Virus record (IMG/VR): IMGVR_UViG_3300017528_000567
Coordinates: 124,001-188,000 of that record
Length of the DNA stretch: 64,000 nt
Strand: one strand, 5' to 3'
Origin: a virus
The notes under the pieces are model-generated. The model saw only the letters and a list, made by a program, of their open reading frames with translations. It was not told the origin of the DNA and ran no database searches. Shown one piece after another: positions 51,348 through 60,185 of this stretch (position 1 is its first letter; each line of letters opens with the position of its first letter). The position numbers and the translations under genes are program-made.

Positions 51348-52616
51348 TTACTCCGCGGCGTCCTCTGCGATGATCTCTTCGGCAACCGCTTCAACAGCAG
51401 CCGACACATCGTCATCGTCCGACTCGTCAACATCACCCAACGCTGTGATGAACTCGTCCTCCTCGGGATCTTCCTCTGCAGCCACTGCACCCGAGTTGAC
51501 CACCTGGGCCAGCTTGAGCCGCAGCGCGTCATACACCGTGGGGTTGTCCATCAGATACTTGCGGAAGGCATCACGCCCCTTGAAGCGTTCGGTTCCAAGC
51601 GTATAGAACCCGCCGCCCTCCTTCCGGACCAACTTGTAGGCCACGCCCGTCTCGATGACCGAGAAGTAGTCGTCGATGCCACTACCGAATCGAATGAAGA
51701 TCTGAGTCGAGTGCCCCTGCTTCGCGTCGATCTTTGACTTCACCACTTTGACGTCAGTGACGTTGCCGTACGGGTAGCGCTTCTTTCTCCCGGTCATAGG
51801 ATCGATTCGCTCAATGACCTCCGCTTTGATCTTCGCCAGCCGCAACCGCTCGTAGGCGAAGAACTTGAGTGCTTTACCGCCGCTCGTGTTCTCCTGCTCC
51901 CCGCCGCCACCTCCGTAGCCGCCCGTATTGATCAGAGCTCGCACCTGGTTGATGAACACCAAGGCAGTTCCCGGATGATTCGGGTCCCGAACCTTCTTCT
52001 CTTTGTCTCCAGGGAGGACCGGATACCGGTTTAGCCAAGACACAAACTTTGGGAGCTCGCGCGAGAACTTCGCCGCCACGGCACCGATCTTTGCCGCATC
52101 GTCAAACCCCTTCTCGAGCTCCGCCTTGGGCACCATCGCGGCGACCGAGTCTACGCCGATGATATCGTACCCGGCCATGATACCGAGGTACATCACGTTG
52201 AACCCGGCCTCCATATTGTCAGGCTGGTAGACGAGGATCTTATCCTCGTCCATCGACAGACCGAGCTTCTGCGCGTAGCTCAGGTCAAGGCTGTGCTCGA
52301 AGTCGATCAGGAGCGCCTTGCCTCCCGCTTTCTGTGCCTGGACCATCGCCGAGATGAGCAGCGTGGTCTTGCCGCTAGACTCCGCACCATAAACTTCCGT
52401 GATCCGACGACGCGGGAAGCCGGGGCAAATGACGCCCTTACCATCCAGCGTCTTGGTCCCTCCGATCAACATGTCCACCGAAAACGATCCGGTAGAGACA
52501 TAGCCGTACGAGTGGGAGCCTGGCTGTAGAGGCTTCATGCCCGTAGCTTTCAGAATGGCAGCACGTGCCCGCGCCGCAACTGATGAGTTTGCAGATGGAG
52601 TCTTCTTCTCTGGCAT
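51348..52616 (-). CDS. recA: RecA recombinase
   Basis: 422 residues. Walker A GAESSGKTT at 77-85, and the DNA-binding loops and other RecA landmarks: GGKALLIDFEHSLD (MAW-like Walker B region near), NTGGYGGGGGEQENTSGGKA (L2-type Gly-rich loop), then an extended KSKIDAKQGHSTQIFIRFGS. The C-terminal 50 residues are strongly acidic (EEDPEEDEFITALGDVDESD). Bacterial RecA is about 350 residues. It catalyses strand exchange and lies between the resolvase and the Rad50/Mre11 genes. Confidence 0.95.
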   Translation of the reverse strand: MPEKKTPSANSSVAARARAAILKATGMKPLQPGSHSYGYVSTGSFSVDMLIGGTKTLDGKGVICPGFPRRRITEVYGAESSGKTTLLISAMVQAQKAGGKALLIDFEHSLDLSYAQKLGLSMDEDKILVYQPDNMEAGFNVMYLGIMAGYDIIGVDSVAAMVPKAELEKGFDDAAKIGAVAAKFSRELPKFVSWLNRYPVLPGDKEKKVRDPNHPGTALVFINQVRALINTGGYGGGGGEQENTSGGKALKFFAYERLRLAKIKAEVIERIDPMTGRKKRYPYGNVTDVKVVKSKIDAKQGHSTQIFIRFGSGIDDYFSVIETGVAYKLVRKEGGGFYTLGTERFKGRDAFRKYLMDNPTVYDALRLKLAQVVNSGAVAAEEDPEEDEFITALGDVDESDDDDVSAAVEAVAEEIIAEDAAE

Positions 52617-52630
52617 TGGCTTCTATTTCC

Positions 52631-53272
52631 TCATGGTAGTGAACTGAATCGGAAGTACCGTTGGTTCTCTTTGAAGACAGCCCCCGTGTAGACTGTTTGA
52701 CCGGCCCGCTTGCCGCGTACAAACGTGTGCTCCCTGGAGAAGGCTTGATATTCAGAGGGTGTGAGATCGTCGATCGTGATCTCACCGCGTAGGAGCGACC
52801 AGAACCGGGCCGCGAAACGAGCGATGTGATAGGCGTCTGCTTCGTCGGCATTCCAGCGACTAACATCAGTGTCCAGCTTCGCCGCGTCGATCATGTCTGA
52901 CTTGAACATCTTGCCCTTGCGTTGCTTCGGGTCCTGCTTGGCAAGCATCTTCACTGTGCCGGGATCAAAATGAACAACGTCGCGACGCCTGGACCACACT
53001 GCCTCATTGACCATCACGAACAGGGCGTACAGGCCCTCGCTGAACTGCTCTCCAAACGGAGGCGACTCTACGCCGACAGCTTCGATCACCAGGTAGCGGT
53101 CTAAGAGAGATTTGACTTGCTCTCTGAGCTCAACATATCGAGAGACCCAGATCTCCTTGGGAGACGTGGACCACCGCCCCTTCGCCATCACGCGCTCCTT
53201 GCCAGAGGCAAGCGAGTTGTGGACGCACCAACCAAACCCCGTGAGGGACGGATCTAGACCGAGGGTTATCAT
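52631..53272 (-). CDS. RuvC-like Holliday-junction resolvase
   Basis: 213 residues from the ATG at 53272; the frame opens further upstream (53323), but that stretch covers a hairpin and reads MKGGVRVEGCG..., unlike a protein start. RNase H-fold landmarks: LGLDPSLTGFGWCVHN (D7), GVESPPFGEQ (Glu), and the C-terminal NADEADAYHIARFAARF (Asp pair). It would resolve branched recombination intermediates before packaging. It lies 14 nt upstream of RecA. Confidence 0.8.
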   Translation of the reverse strand: MITLGLDPSLTGFGWCVHNSLASGKERVMAKGRWSTSPKEIWVSRYVELREQVKSLLDRYLVIEAVGVESPPFGEQFSEGLYALFVMVNEAVWSRRRDVVHFDPGTVKMLAKQDPKQRKGKMFKSDMIDAAKLDTDVSRWNADEADAYHIARFAARFWSLLRGEITIDDLTPSEYQAFSREHTFVRGKRAGQTVYTGAVFKENQRYFRFSSLP

Positions 53273-53279
53273 GATGAAT

Positions 53280-53309
53280 GCGGGTCGAGAGCCGCAGCCC
53301 TCGACCCGC
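53280..53309 (-). other. Perfect 10-bp hairpin in the leader of the resolvase gene
   Basis: GCGGGTCGAG (53280-53289) and CTCGACCCGC (53300-53309) pair perfectly around a 10-nt loop. It lies 10 nt after the stop of the 303-residue gene and 7 nt before the resolvase ATG. No T tract follows in the minus direction, so a classic terminator is unlikely; a translation-regulating or RNA-processing hairpin is more probable. Confidence 0.65.
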
Positions 53310-53319
53310 ACCCCTCCCT

Positions 53320-54231
53320 TCAAACGCCTGACAGCATATCGTTGAAGTTGTCGGCAGAGGCATCAACACCGCCGCTGCCTTCATCACTCGAGCTACTACC
53401 GCCACCAATACCCAGCTTCTCTCGGAGCTGGTCTGTCGTCATCTCGCGAAACGGATTCAGCTTGTCGTACAGATTCAGAGCACCAGTCAAAACGGCAGCC
53501 TTCATCTTCTCGTTGCGCTGCCATGTCGCCGGACCAGCGGCTACCACTTTGACCCCCTGGAACTTCGGGTTGTCACAGGTGATCTTAACGTCCTGAGAGG
53601 CAAGGCTCAGTCCGTTGTCCCGCAGCCCTTCGTTGCACCCGTAAATCTCATCGTACGTCTTCCCACTGAAACGCCACGGCACAAGCTTCAACTTGGCAGT
53701 GTGGACTTGATTCGCGAGCGCCTCCTTGTTGATCGAGCCCTCGCTGTCCGTGGGATAGATGAGAAGCAGCGTCGTGAAGTATGACTTCACCGGGCCGATC
53801 TTTTTCCAGACCAGATCCGCGTCTGGTCCATCCTTGCCATACCGTGAAATCACGTAGCCCACGTCATCGTGAAAATGAGCCTTGAGCGACTTGAAGTGCG
53901 CGACCGTTGTGTCCAGCCGCTCGATAGCAGACAACTGATCTACCGACTTGCCCAAGTCCTGTGCACGCTTGGTTAGAGCCGCTTTTGCAACTGCGACGGT
54001 CTCCTCACGCGACAAGCGCTTACCGGCCTTACCGGCGTCCTTCATGGCCTTCTGAACCGCGTTGGCGTCGAGCGTGTACAGGTACACGAACGCCGCGCGA
54101 ATCATCTGCCCCTTGTTGCCGAACTTGAACCACTCTTGCCGGTCACGCCCGGCGTTCTTTTGATCGGGCTCAAGAGAGGCGTCGTCGTCGAAAGAGTAAT
54201 CTGTATCCAATTCCAGATCGTCGTCAGACAT
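53320..54231 (-). CDS. Candidate single-stranded-DNA-binding protein
   Basis: 303 residues. The N-terminus is acidic, then EWFKFGNKGQMIRAAFVYLY, a middle helix-rich stretch and VPWRFSGKTYDEIYGCNEGL with one Cys. The C-terminal 35 residues are Gly/Ser/Asp-rich and end DNFNDMLSGV, an acidic tail reminiscent of SSB/gp32-type tails. No OB-fold signature is obvious by eye. Position between RuvC/RecA and the helical gene supports a recombination role. The SSB reading is inference. Confidence 0.5.
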   Translation of the reverse strand: MSDDDLELDTDYSFDDDASLEPDQKNAGRDRQEWFKFGNKGQMIRAAFVYLYTLDANAVQKAMKDAGKAGKRLSREETVAVAKAALTKRAQDLGKSVDQLSAIERLDTTVAHFKSLKAHFHDDVGYVISRYGKDGPDADLVWKKIGPVKSYFTTLLLIYPTDSEGSINKEALANQVHTAKLKLVPWRFSGKTYDEIYGCNEGLRDNGLSLASQDVKITCDNPKFQGVKVVAAGPATWQRNEKMKAAVLTGALNLYDKLNPFREMTTDQLREKLGIGGGSSSSDEGSGGVDASADNFNDMLSGV

Positions 54232-54395
54232 ACTTCAGCTTCCTTATTGTTTCAGGCCGCCCCGACCACAAATGCCAGCTAGGCGGGAAGTCGGGAATCG
54301 GCAGGCTTTGGAGTTGTCAGTCCGGAAGATCCCAGTGAGGTCCCGGGAGCGTTAGTTGACTGCCAAGTGTCCTATGGAGAAATCACACAAGGCGA
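54232..54395. other. Intergenic gap of 164 bases ahead of the SSB candidate
   Basis: No ORF or strong hairpin was found. It contains a good SD (AAGGA) shortly before the ATG at 54231. A minus-strand TTG...ATAG pairing near 54340-54380 is too weak to call a promoter, but it is the largest gene-free stretch in the right half and a reasonable place for one. Confidence 0.4.
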
Positions 54396-55148
54396 TTACA
54401 CATCCTTGAGTAGGTCCTCCCAATCCGCGTTCTCGACTGCCGTTGCCGTTCCAACCAACCGCCGCGGTACACCCTCACTGAGGAATCTTAGTGCGTCAGA
54501 TTCAGCTCCCTCTACACTGAGCTCAGCGGGCTGCGACGTGTTCTCAGAAGAAAGTTGATCTGAATTCTCGGCGGTGGGCGGGGGCTCCGACAACATCTGA
54601 GCGAGCTCCTCAGTGGTCATACCGCCGCCGTCATCTTCCCCGGGCCGCAGCGATGTAGTCCTCTCATCGCCGTAGAACGATCCGCTGCGTATCTCGGCGG
54701 TCATGAGCCGCTTCTGATCTCGAATCGCTGTCATCGTGGCGTGCAGTTCCTTGTTCCGGTAAGCAACCACTTTGTGCACAGCCTTCAGACTGTGCAGACG
54801 ACCACGAGCCTCAGTGAGCGCCGCACGTTGTTCTCGTAGACGCCAACCAACCGCCGCTTTACGATCCTCGATGGATGACCCGAGGTCCTTCACACTCTGG
54901 TCGTTGGCGAGAATGTCATCGTGCTCGAGCTCATAGGCAGCCTCCAAGCGCCTGACTTCCGAGCTCACAGTCAGGTGCTCGCGATCCAACTCATTGAGCA
55001 CCAGCCCCACACGATTCAGATAGTTCCGACAGGTGGCGATCAAGTCCTGGAAATATTGCGGACCCAACGAGCTCGGGTCCGACGCCAATTCAATCACGAG
55101 CCCATCCATCTCTTTGAAGATGGCGTCTATACGCTGATCGTTGAGCAT
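54396..55148 (-). CDS. Coiled-coil protein upstream of the SSB candidate
   Basis: 250 residues. Residues 1-155 are heptad-rich helices (LVLNELDREHLTVSSEVRRL, AAVGWRLREQRAALTEARGR, SLKAVHKVVAYRNKELHAT). The C-terminal 90 residues are acidic and Ser-rich and end VENADWEDLLKDV, an acidic tip resembling those of SSB-interacting proteins. No known family was recognised. It is divergent from the plus-strand gene and the first gene of its transcription run. Confidence 0.65.
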   Translation of the reverse strand: MLNDQRIDAIFKEMDGLVIELASDPSSLGPQYFQDLIATCRNYLNRVGLVLNELDREHLTVSSEVRRLEAAYELEHDDILANDQSVKDLGSSIEDRKAAVGWRLREQRAALTEARGRLHSLKAVHKVVAYRNKELHATMTAIRDQKRLMTAEIRSGSFYGDERTTSLRPGEDDGGGMTTEELAQMLSEPPPTAENSDQLSSENTSQPAELSVEGAESDALRFLSEGVPRRLVGTATAVENADWEDLLKDV

Positions 55149-55203
55149 GCCCGGCCCTACACCGCGAGGGGCACCGATAGTCCTTCAATATGCACGGGTG
55201 AGT
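55149..55203. promoter_or_regulatory. Divergent intergenic region
   Basis: 55 bases separate the minus-strand ATG at 55148 from the probable plus-strand start at 55204. Because genes point away from each other, promoters for both should lie here or overlap the coding ends. An AT-rich TTCAATAT (55185-55192) is the only candidate -10-like patch; no matched -35 was seen. Confidence 0.4.
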
Positions 55204-55842
55204 ATGGAGTCTGAGAGTCGCGTGCTACGGCGGTTTAAGCGTGCCCAAGAGGAAGCGCTGGAAGAACTCGCCGACCACGTAGCAGACGAATTTCTGCAGG
55301 AGCTGAGTGGCTTGGGCATCTTCAGTGAGGACCGGGTTTCCACGGCACTCACTGTGAAGGGGCTCACCGCCGACAGCCTCAACTCCATCTCCGAGGGAAA
55401 GACCGCTGGCCCCGTGATCAAAGCTCTAGGAGGGCTCGTTCTACGCGGGGTCTGGTACGCCCTAAGCCACCCGTTCGTCATTCTCGGAAAGCTCATCAGC
55501 TCCGGGAAGTTCCGTGCAGAGATCAAGGGGGCCTTCAAGAAGGCACTCCACAGAGACCTCCGAGCAACGCGCCATCTTGGAAGCGTGGCCAGCCGCTGGG
55601 CGAACGGCGAAGCGATTCACCCCGAAGAGTTCAAGGCTGCCAAGCAACACCTGCTACGCATCCTCATCAAGATTGTGTTGATCTATTTTGCCGGCCCGGG
55701 GGTCGCCGGGGTCTTCTCGGGCGGAATTTGGAAAGCGGTCAGTGCCATAGGGTTCTCCGCTGAAGAAATCATCCTATTGCTGCTCGAGCGCCCTCTAAGT
55801 GCCGCCATGAAAAAGCTCATGAGCGGTCCCACTGCCGCCTAG
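55204..55842 (+). CDS. Lone plus-strand gene, hydrophobic helical protein
   Basis: 212 residues from the ATG at 55204; a TTG at 55141 or GTG at 55198 are alternatives, and no SD is clear. The N-terminus is charged (RVLRRFKRAQEEALEELADH). Two apolar segments follow: ALGGLVLRGVWYALSHPFVI (about residues 75-94) and LLRILIKIVLIYFAGPGVAG with VSAIGFSAEEIILLLLERPL near the end. The pattern suggests a membrane-associated or membrane-penetrating helical protein. No known family; holin-like functions cannot be ruled out. It is the only gene on this strand, and its TAG overlaps the stop of the convergent helicase gene through a shared CTAG. Confidence 0.65.
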   Translation: MESESRVLRRFKRAQEEALEELADHVADEFLQELSGLGIFSEDRVSTALTVKGLTADSLNSISEGKTAGPVIKALGGLVLRGVWYALSHPFVILGKLISSGKFRAEIKGAFKKALHRDLRATRHLGSVASRWANGEAIHPEEFKAAKQHLLRILIKIVLIYFAGPGVAGVFSGGIWKAVSAIGFSAEEIILLLLERPLSAAMKKLMSGPTAA

Positions 55843-58016
55843 CCGGCTAAGCACGCCCCGAAGACCGTGTTGCGCTGTTGAACCTTCGCGTTCGCCACGG
55901 CCTTCAAGACAGCGTCGACCTCTCCCAATAGCCAGACCTTCTTTCGAGCACGGGTGATCGCGGTATAGAAAAGGTTGCGCTGGAGCATGCGTCCATGGCC
56001 TCGAACGAGGGGTAGAATCACGGTCTCGAACTCTTCACCCTGGCTCTTGTGCACGGTGACCGCATACGCAAGCTTGAGCATCGTCGGGGCGATGTCTCTA
56101 GGGATGTCAACCACAGTGTCAGGGTGACGGCCGATCCCGTGGATACGGATGCTAAGGCGATCCCGGTGAACCTCTAAGAGCTTGCCGATGTCGCCGTTAT
56201 ACACGTTGAGCTTGTAGTCATTCTTAATGACCATCAAGCGATCGCCAACGCGGACATTGAAGCTCAGGAAGTCACATGATGATTGCCCAACATCAGGGTT
56301 GAGAGCATCGCGGAGCCTCGCATTGAGGTTGTCGACGCCGACGGCGCCCTCGTACTTCGGTGACAAAACCTGAAAGTTCGCATCGCGCTCTTTGAGCTTG
56401 CGCGCCATTCTCACGATGAGCTCGGCGATCGTCTCCTCGTTGGAGACTTCAACGAATTGAAACTCCGTGGCTTCCTTTGGCGGCAAGCCCAGCGGCGATT
56501 CCCCTCGACGGATCTTGTGCGCCGCCAAAACGATATCGCTGCTCTCTGCTTGTCGAAACACATGCTCCAAGCGGATGGTCGGGATCCGGGGACAGGCGAT
56601 CAGCTCCCGCAGAACATTGCCAGCGCCAACCGATGGAAGCTGCGCGTCATCCCCCACCAGCACGAGCATCGTGGTCGGCTCGAGCGCGTCAAGGAGCCGG
56701 TAGAAGAGCTCCTGATCGACCATGGACAGCTCGTCCACGATCACGGCCTGAGTGTCGAGCTTCTGGGTGCCGTCAAAGCCCCACCTAAAGCCGTCGTACT
56801 TCAACGCTCGGTGAATCGTGGATGCCAGCGCCCCAGTGACATGCGACAAACGCTTGGACGCGATCCCGGTGGGCGCCATCAGCGCGTGGGAGATACCAAG
56901 AGAGCTGAACAGGTGAACGAAGGTTTTGATCAGCGTGGTCTTGCCGGTGCCGGGAGCGCCAGTCACCACCAACACGCGATTCGAGATGAGCCGCACCACC
57001 GCTTCACGCTGGAGGTTTGATAGCTCGATACCGTTCGTGGCCTCGTACTCCGGCAGGAACTGCTCCGAGTCCAAGGTGAGCTCCACGGGGGTCAGAAACC
57101 CGGCCAGCATGGCAGCACCGCTGCGCTCGTACATGTAGAGCTCCGGGAGATACACGCCGACATCCGGGTCAACCTTCACCGCGTCGTGCTGCTCAAGCCC
57201 CACCAAGGCGTCGGAGACCGCTTGCGTGAGGTCCGGCACAGGGAACGGGGCCACGGCCGACCGTGTCACGAGCTCGGACAGCAACGGGACGATCTCGCCG
57301 CGCCGCAAGTACAGGTGGCCGTACTGTCGTGTCTGGTCTCGAATTGTCCACAGGACCGCGGCGGCTAGGCGGCGTGGGTCGCCGGGGTCAACGCCCCGCT
57401 TCTCGGCGATATGATCGGCCCGCTGAAACGAGATGCCGTCGATCTCCACCAACCGATACGGGTTCGCGGCCAACACCTCGACCGAGTCAAAGCCAAACTT
57501 CTGGAACACCGCGGCGATCAGGCTGGCCCCGAGCTCGTACTCCTGCAGGAAGTCGGCGAGTGCAGCAAGCCCTCGGATCACACGCCATCGAGCACACGCT
57601 TGGTCCAGTGCGACCTCTGCAATCTCATTGTCTGCCGCGAACATGTGGACACTATCGCCCATCAAGACATGGTATGAGTCGTTGCCGAAACATTCTACGA
57701 AGCGATCCATCAGGTCGTTGTCCTCGAACACCGTGACCGCAAACCTAAAGAATGCTTTGACGTCCAGCGAGTGCCTAGACCACGGCCGCCAGCTGCGGAT
57801 CTTGAACTGGCGGCCATACTTGATGTGCGTAATCCACTCCCCGTCGAGCTCAAACACCAAGCCCCGGAAGACCTGAGTTAGCCCAAACAAGTGTCCTGTG
57901 GCTTTCGTGGACTTGCCTGACACATAGCCGGAGCCCTCAAGGACGCTGAACGCGAGCACGTAAAAGGTGCCGCTCGCGTGAACGACCCTCTCTACTTGAC
58001 CTCGAATATAGCTCAC
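55839..58016 (-). CDS. RecD2-type helicase
   Basis: 725 residues. An N-terminal SH3/OB-like region and helix-hairpin-helix region (130-210) precede a SF1B helicase core. Motifs: Walker A GAPGTGKT at 353-360, VIVDELSMVD (D428-E429), LVGDDAQLPSVGAGNVL, LEHVFRQA, and the C-terminal TVHKSQGEEFETVILPL and TAITRARKKVWLLG. Bacterial RecD2 is about 740 residues. It would unwind DNA during replication or recombination. Start and ligase stop overlap by 4 nt (ATGA). Confidence 0.9.
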   Translation of the reverse strand: MSYIRGQVERVVHASGTFYVLAFSVLEGSGYVSGKSTKATGHLFGLTQVFRGLVFELDGEWITHIKYGRQFKIRSWRPWSRHSLDVKAFFRFAVTVFEDNDLMDRFVECFGNDSYHVLMGDSVHMFAADNEIAEVALDQACARWRVIRGLAALADFLQEYELGASLIAAVFQKFGFDSVEVLAANPYRLVEIDGISFQRADHIAEKRGVDPGDPRRLAAAVLWTIRDQTRQYGHLYLRRGEIVPLLSELVTRSAVAPFPVPDLTQAVSDALVGLEQHDAVKVDPDVGVYLPELYMYERSGAAMLAGFLTPVELTLDSEQFLPEYEATNGIELSNLQREAVVRLISNRVLVVTGAPGTGKTTLIKTFVHLFSSLGISHALMAPTGIASKRLSHVTGALASTIHRALKYDGFRWGFDGTQKLDTQAVIVDELSMVDQELFYRLLDALEPTTMLVLVGDDAQLPSVGAGNVLRELIACPRIPTIRLEHVFRQAESSDIVLAAHKIRRGESPLGLPPKEATEFQFVEVSNEETIAELIVRMARKLKERDANFQVLSPKYEGAVGVDNLNARLRDALNPDVGQSSCDFLSFNVRVGDRLMVIKNDYKLNVYNGDIGKLLEVHRDRLSIRIHGIGRHPDTVVDIPRDIAPTMLKLAYAVTVHKSQGEEFETVILPLVRGHGRMLQRNLFYTAITRARKKVWLLGEVDAVLKAVANAKVQQRNTVFGACLAG

Positions 58017-59935
58017 GAGACCCCGATGACTTTGAGCAGCTCATCCTCAGACACGCAGTTCGTGCCGTTCTTCCTAGCCGCTTGAGCCTTCGAGCTGGTT
58101 GAGCTCGGATCAGCCATCACGAGGTACGTGAGTTTCTTCCCAACCGATGTCTTGACCTCACCGCCAGCCTGCTTGACCAGGTTCTCGAGCTCCGCGCGAG
58201 GCCTCGCCAAGCTGCCGGTGAAGCACACGCTCATGCCGGACAGCGTGCCGTGCCGCTTGCCTTCAATCTCCACACCGAGGAGCAGGAGCTTGTCGATCAG
58301 CCAGGCATGATTGGCCAACCAGCCGTGAATGTTGCGTGCCCGCACCGGGCCTAACCCCTCCACAGACATGAGCTGCTCGACCGTGATGGACTTGAAGCGC
58401 GCCAAGGTGTCGAAGCCGGCGTCCATGGCCAGCTTGATGCAGCTCGGGCCGCAGAGCGGGATAGAGAGCGAGCCCAGCAGTGTATCGAGCGGCACCTTGC
58501 GCTTGGCCCAGAGGGTCTTGATGACCTTCGCCGCAGATTTCGGCCCCATCCTATCCACGTCGGCAAGCTGCGCCTCCGACAGCTTGTAGAGGTCACCGAC
58601 GTCAGCTACGAGCTCCATCTCCACAAGCTTCTCGATCAGCGTCTCGCCCCACTCCTTGATGTCGAGCACCGAGACGTAACGCTTGATGCGCCCGACCGCC
58701 TGAGCAGAGCACTCCATCGAGTTCGTGCAGATCAGGTATTCGCCGTCCATCTGCGTTGCGCCCTCGCAGCACGGACAGGTCAGCGGAGGAGCGGCCACGG
58801 TGCCAGTCGGCTTGCGTACAGCGGCGACCCTCGGGATCACATCCTGTGCACGAGCGATCAGGATCGTGGCCCCGATGTCTATCCCGAGGGTGTTGATGTA
58901 CGCGACGTTGTACAGCGAAGCGTTCGTGATCTCCGTGCCCAGCACACGCACGGGATCGAATATAGCAACGGGCGTGATGCGACCAGACCCACCAACCTGC
59001 CAATCGATGCGCCGCAACGTTGACTCGCGAGTCATGGGGGCAAACTTGAAAGCGACCGCGCCTTTCGGTCGATTGTCCACCTCACCCAGAGCGAGCTGAT
59101 TCGCCAAGTCGTTGACGCGCACCACAAGGCCGTCGATCTCGTAGTTCAGCTCGGCGCGCTTGAACTGCTGATATTCCAACCACAGATCGTGAGGCGTTCG
59201 GATCCCCGGCGTCATGGCCGTGACATACCAGTTCGGCACCTTGAGCCCCTGCTGCACAAGCCACGTGAACTGGTCGCCCTCCGACTCGAAGTCTTCCCCA
59301 TCGGCGACCTGGTAGAACATGATCGTCAGGTGCTCGCACCCGTGGCCATCGTAACGCTTGGCGATACCACTCGCGGCGTTACGAGGGTTTGCGTATTGCG
59401 GAAAATGCGCGGCGTGATCGCTCTTCGTGAGCACGATCTCGCCGCGAAGCGTGCCGGTGAATGCCTTGGGCAAGCGACCAGGAACGCCTTGCATCCTGGC
59501 AACATTCGCAGATATGTCTTCGCCAGTAACGCCATCACCTCGAGTGGCGGCGCGGGAAAATGTCCCCTTCACGTAGTCGACAGCGATCGAGATGCCGTCG
59601 AGTTTCTCAGTCACCAGAAGCGCCGCGAATTTCGAGCTACCCGTGGACATCACCCACGAAGTCAGCTCTTCCAAGGTGTTGATCTTGCTCAACGAGCCCA
59701 TGGCGATCGTGTGCGAGACCTTGGTCCACTCGGAAACTGGCGCTGCACCGACCTGAGTGACCGCGGCGCTATCGTGCTTCAGAGCTGAGAGCTCATCCAC
59801 CCACGCGTCGTAGGCCTCGTCGACGATCGTCGGCGTGCTGTTGTAGTACGCGTGTCGAGCTTGCTGGATGAGCCCCTCCAGTTCGATGATTCGATTTGAA
59901 GTGGCCTCATCCAACAGTTCCGGGAAATCTTCCAT
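58013..59935 (-). CDS. ligA: NAD+-dependent DNA ligase
   Basis: 640 residues against about 670 for bacterial LigA, with every domain recognisable. Ia (NAD binding): HAYYNSTPTIVDEAYDAWVD. Adenylation: K111-L-D113-G114 in VTEKLDGISI, and RGDGVTGEDIS. OB-fold region GSGRITPVAIFDPVRVLGTE. Zinc finger CPCCEGATQMDGEYLICTNS. Helix-hairpin-helix repeats, and a C-terminal BRCT (GMSVCFTGSLARPRAELENL). It seals nicks after primer removal. NAD-dependent ligase is less common in phages than the ATP-dependent type. Confidence 0.95.
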   Translation of the reverse strand: MEDFPELLDEATSNRIIELEGLIQQARHAYYNSTPTIVDEAYDAWVDELSALKHDSAAVTQVGAAPVSEWTKVSHTIAMGSLSKINTLEELTSWVMSTGSSKFAALLVTEKLDGISIAVDYVKGTFSRAATRGDGVTGEDISANVARMQGVPGRLPKAFTGTLRGEIVLTKSDHAAHFPQYANPRNAASGIAKRYDGHGCEHLTIMFYQVADGEDFESEGDQFTWLVQQGLKVPNWYVTAMTPGIRTPHDLWLEYQQFKRAELNYEIDGLVVRVNDLANQLALGEVDNRPKGAVAFKFAPMTRESTLRRIDWQVGGSGRITPVAIFDPVRVLGTEITNASLYNVAYINTLGIDIGATILIARAQDVIPRVAAVRKPTGTVAAPPLTCPCCEGATQMDGEYLICTNSMECSAQAVGRIKRYVSVLDIKEWGETLIEKLVEMELVADVGDLYKLSEAQLADVDRMGPKSAAKVIKTLWAKRKVPLDTLLGSLSIPLCGPSCIKLAMDAGFDTLARFKSITVEQLMSVEGLGPVRARNIHGWLANHAWLIDKLLLLGVEIEGKRHGTLSGMSVCFTGSLARPRAELENLVKQAGGEVKTSVGKKLTYLVMADPSSTSSKAQAARKNGTNCVSEDELLKVIGVS

Positions 59936-59955
59936 CCCGGGAGCTACACCAAACG

Positions 59956-60174
59956 CTAGACGTCAACCTCCCCCAGTTCGATCATCTCCGCCAGCGTGGC
60001 GATCACGTCTAAAGGAGTGATAATCAAGCGAACTTCTTTGCCTTGGTGCAGACCAAGCACCTCCTGCATATCGAGGTACTCATTGGTCCCATTCGCTTGC
60101 GGGATACGTAGCACCCACTGTCCGCTCATGGGGTCCAGCTCCACGAAGCCCTCAGTCATCAAACCTAGATCCAT
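59956..60174 (-). CDS. Small acidic unknown protein
   Basis: 72 residues from the ATG at 60174, preceded by GAAGGGGG; the longer frame to 60216 overlaps the reductase by 31 nt and is rejected. It starts MDLGLMTEGFVELDP, has a beta-rich middle (QWVLRIPQANGTNEYLDMQE) and ends in an acidic helix (TLAEMIELGEVDV). No known family. It sits between the ligase and the ribonucleotide reductase genes. Confidence 0.6.
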   Translation of the reverse strand: MDLGLMTEGFVELDPMSGQWVLRIPQANGTNEYLDMQEVLGLHQGKEVRLIITPLDVIATLAEMIELGEVDV

Positions 60175-60185
60175 TGGAACCCCCT

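Noticed and set aside
53273-53323. Longer start for the RuvC-like gene
   Set aside because: The added residues overlay the hairpin, lack any family resemblance, and the core starts normally at ITLGLDPS.
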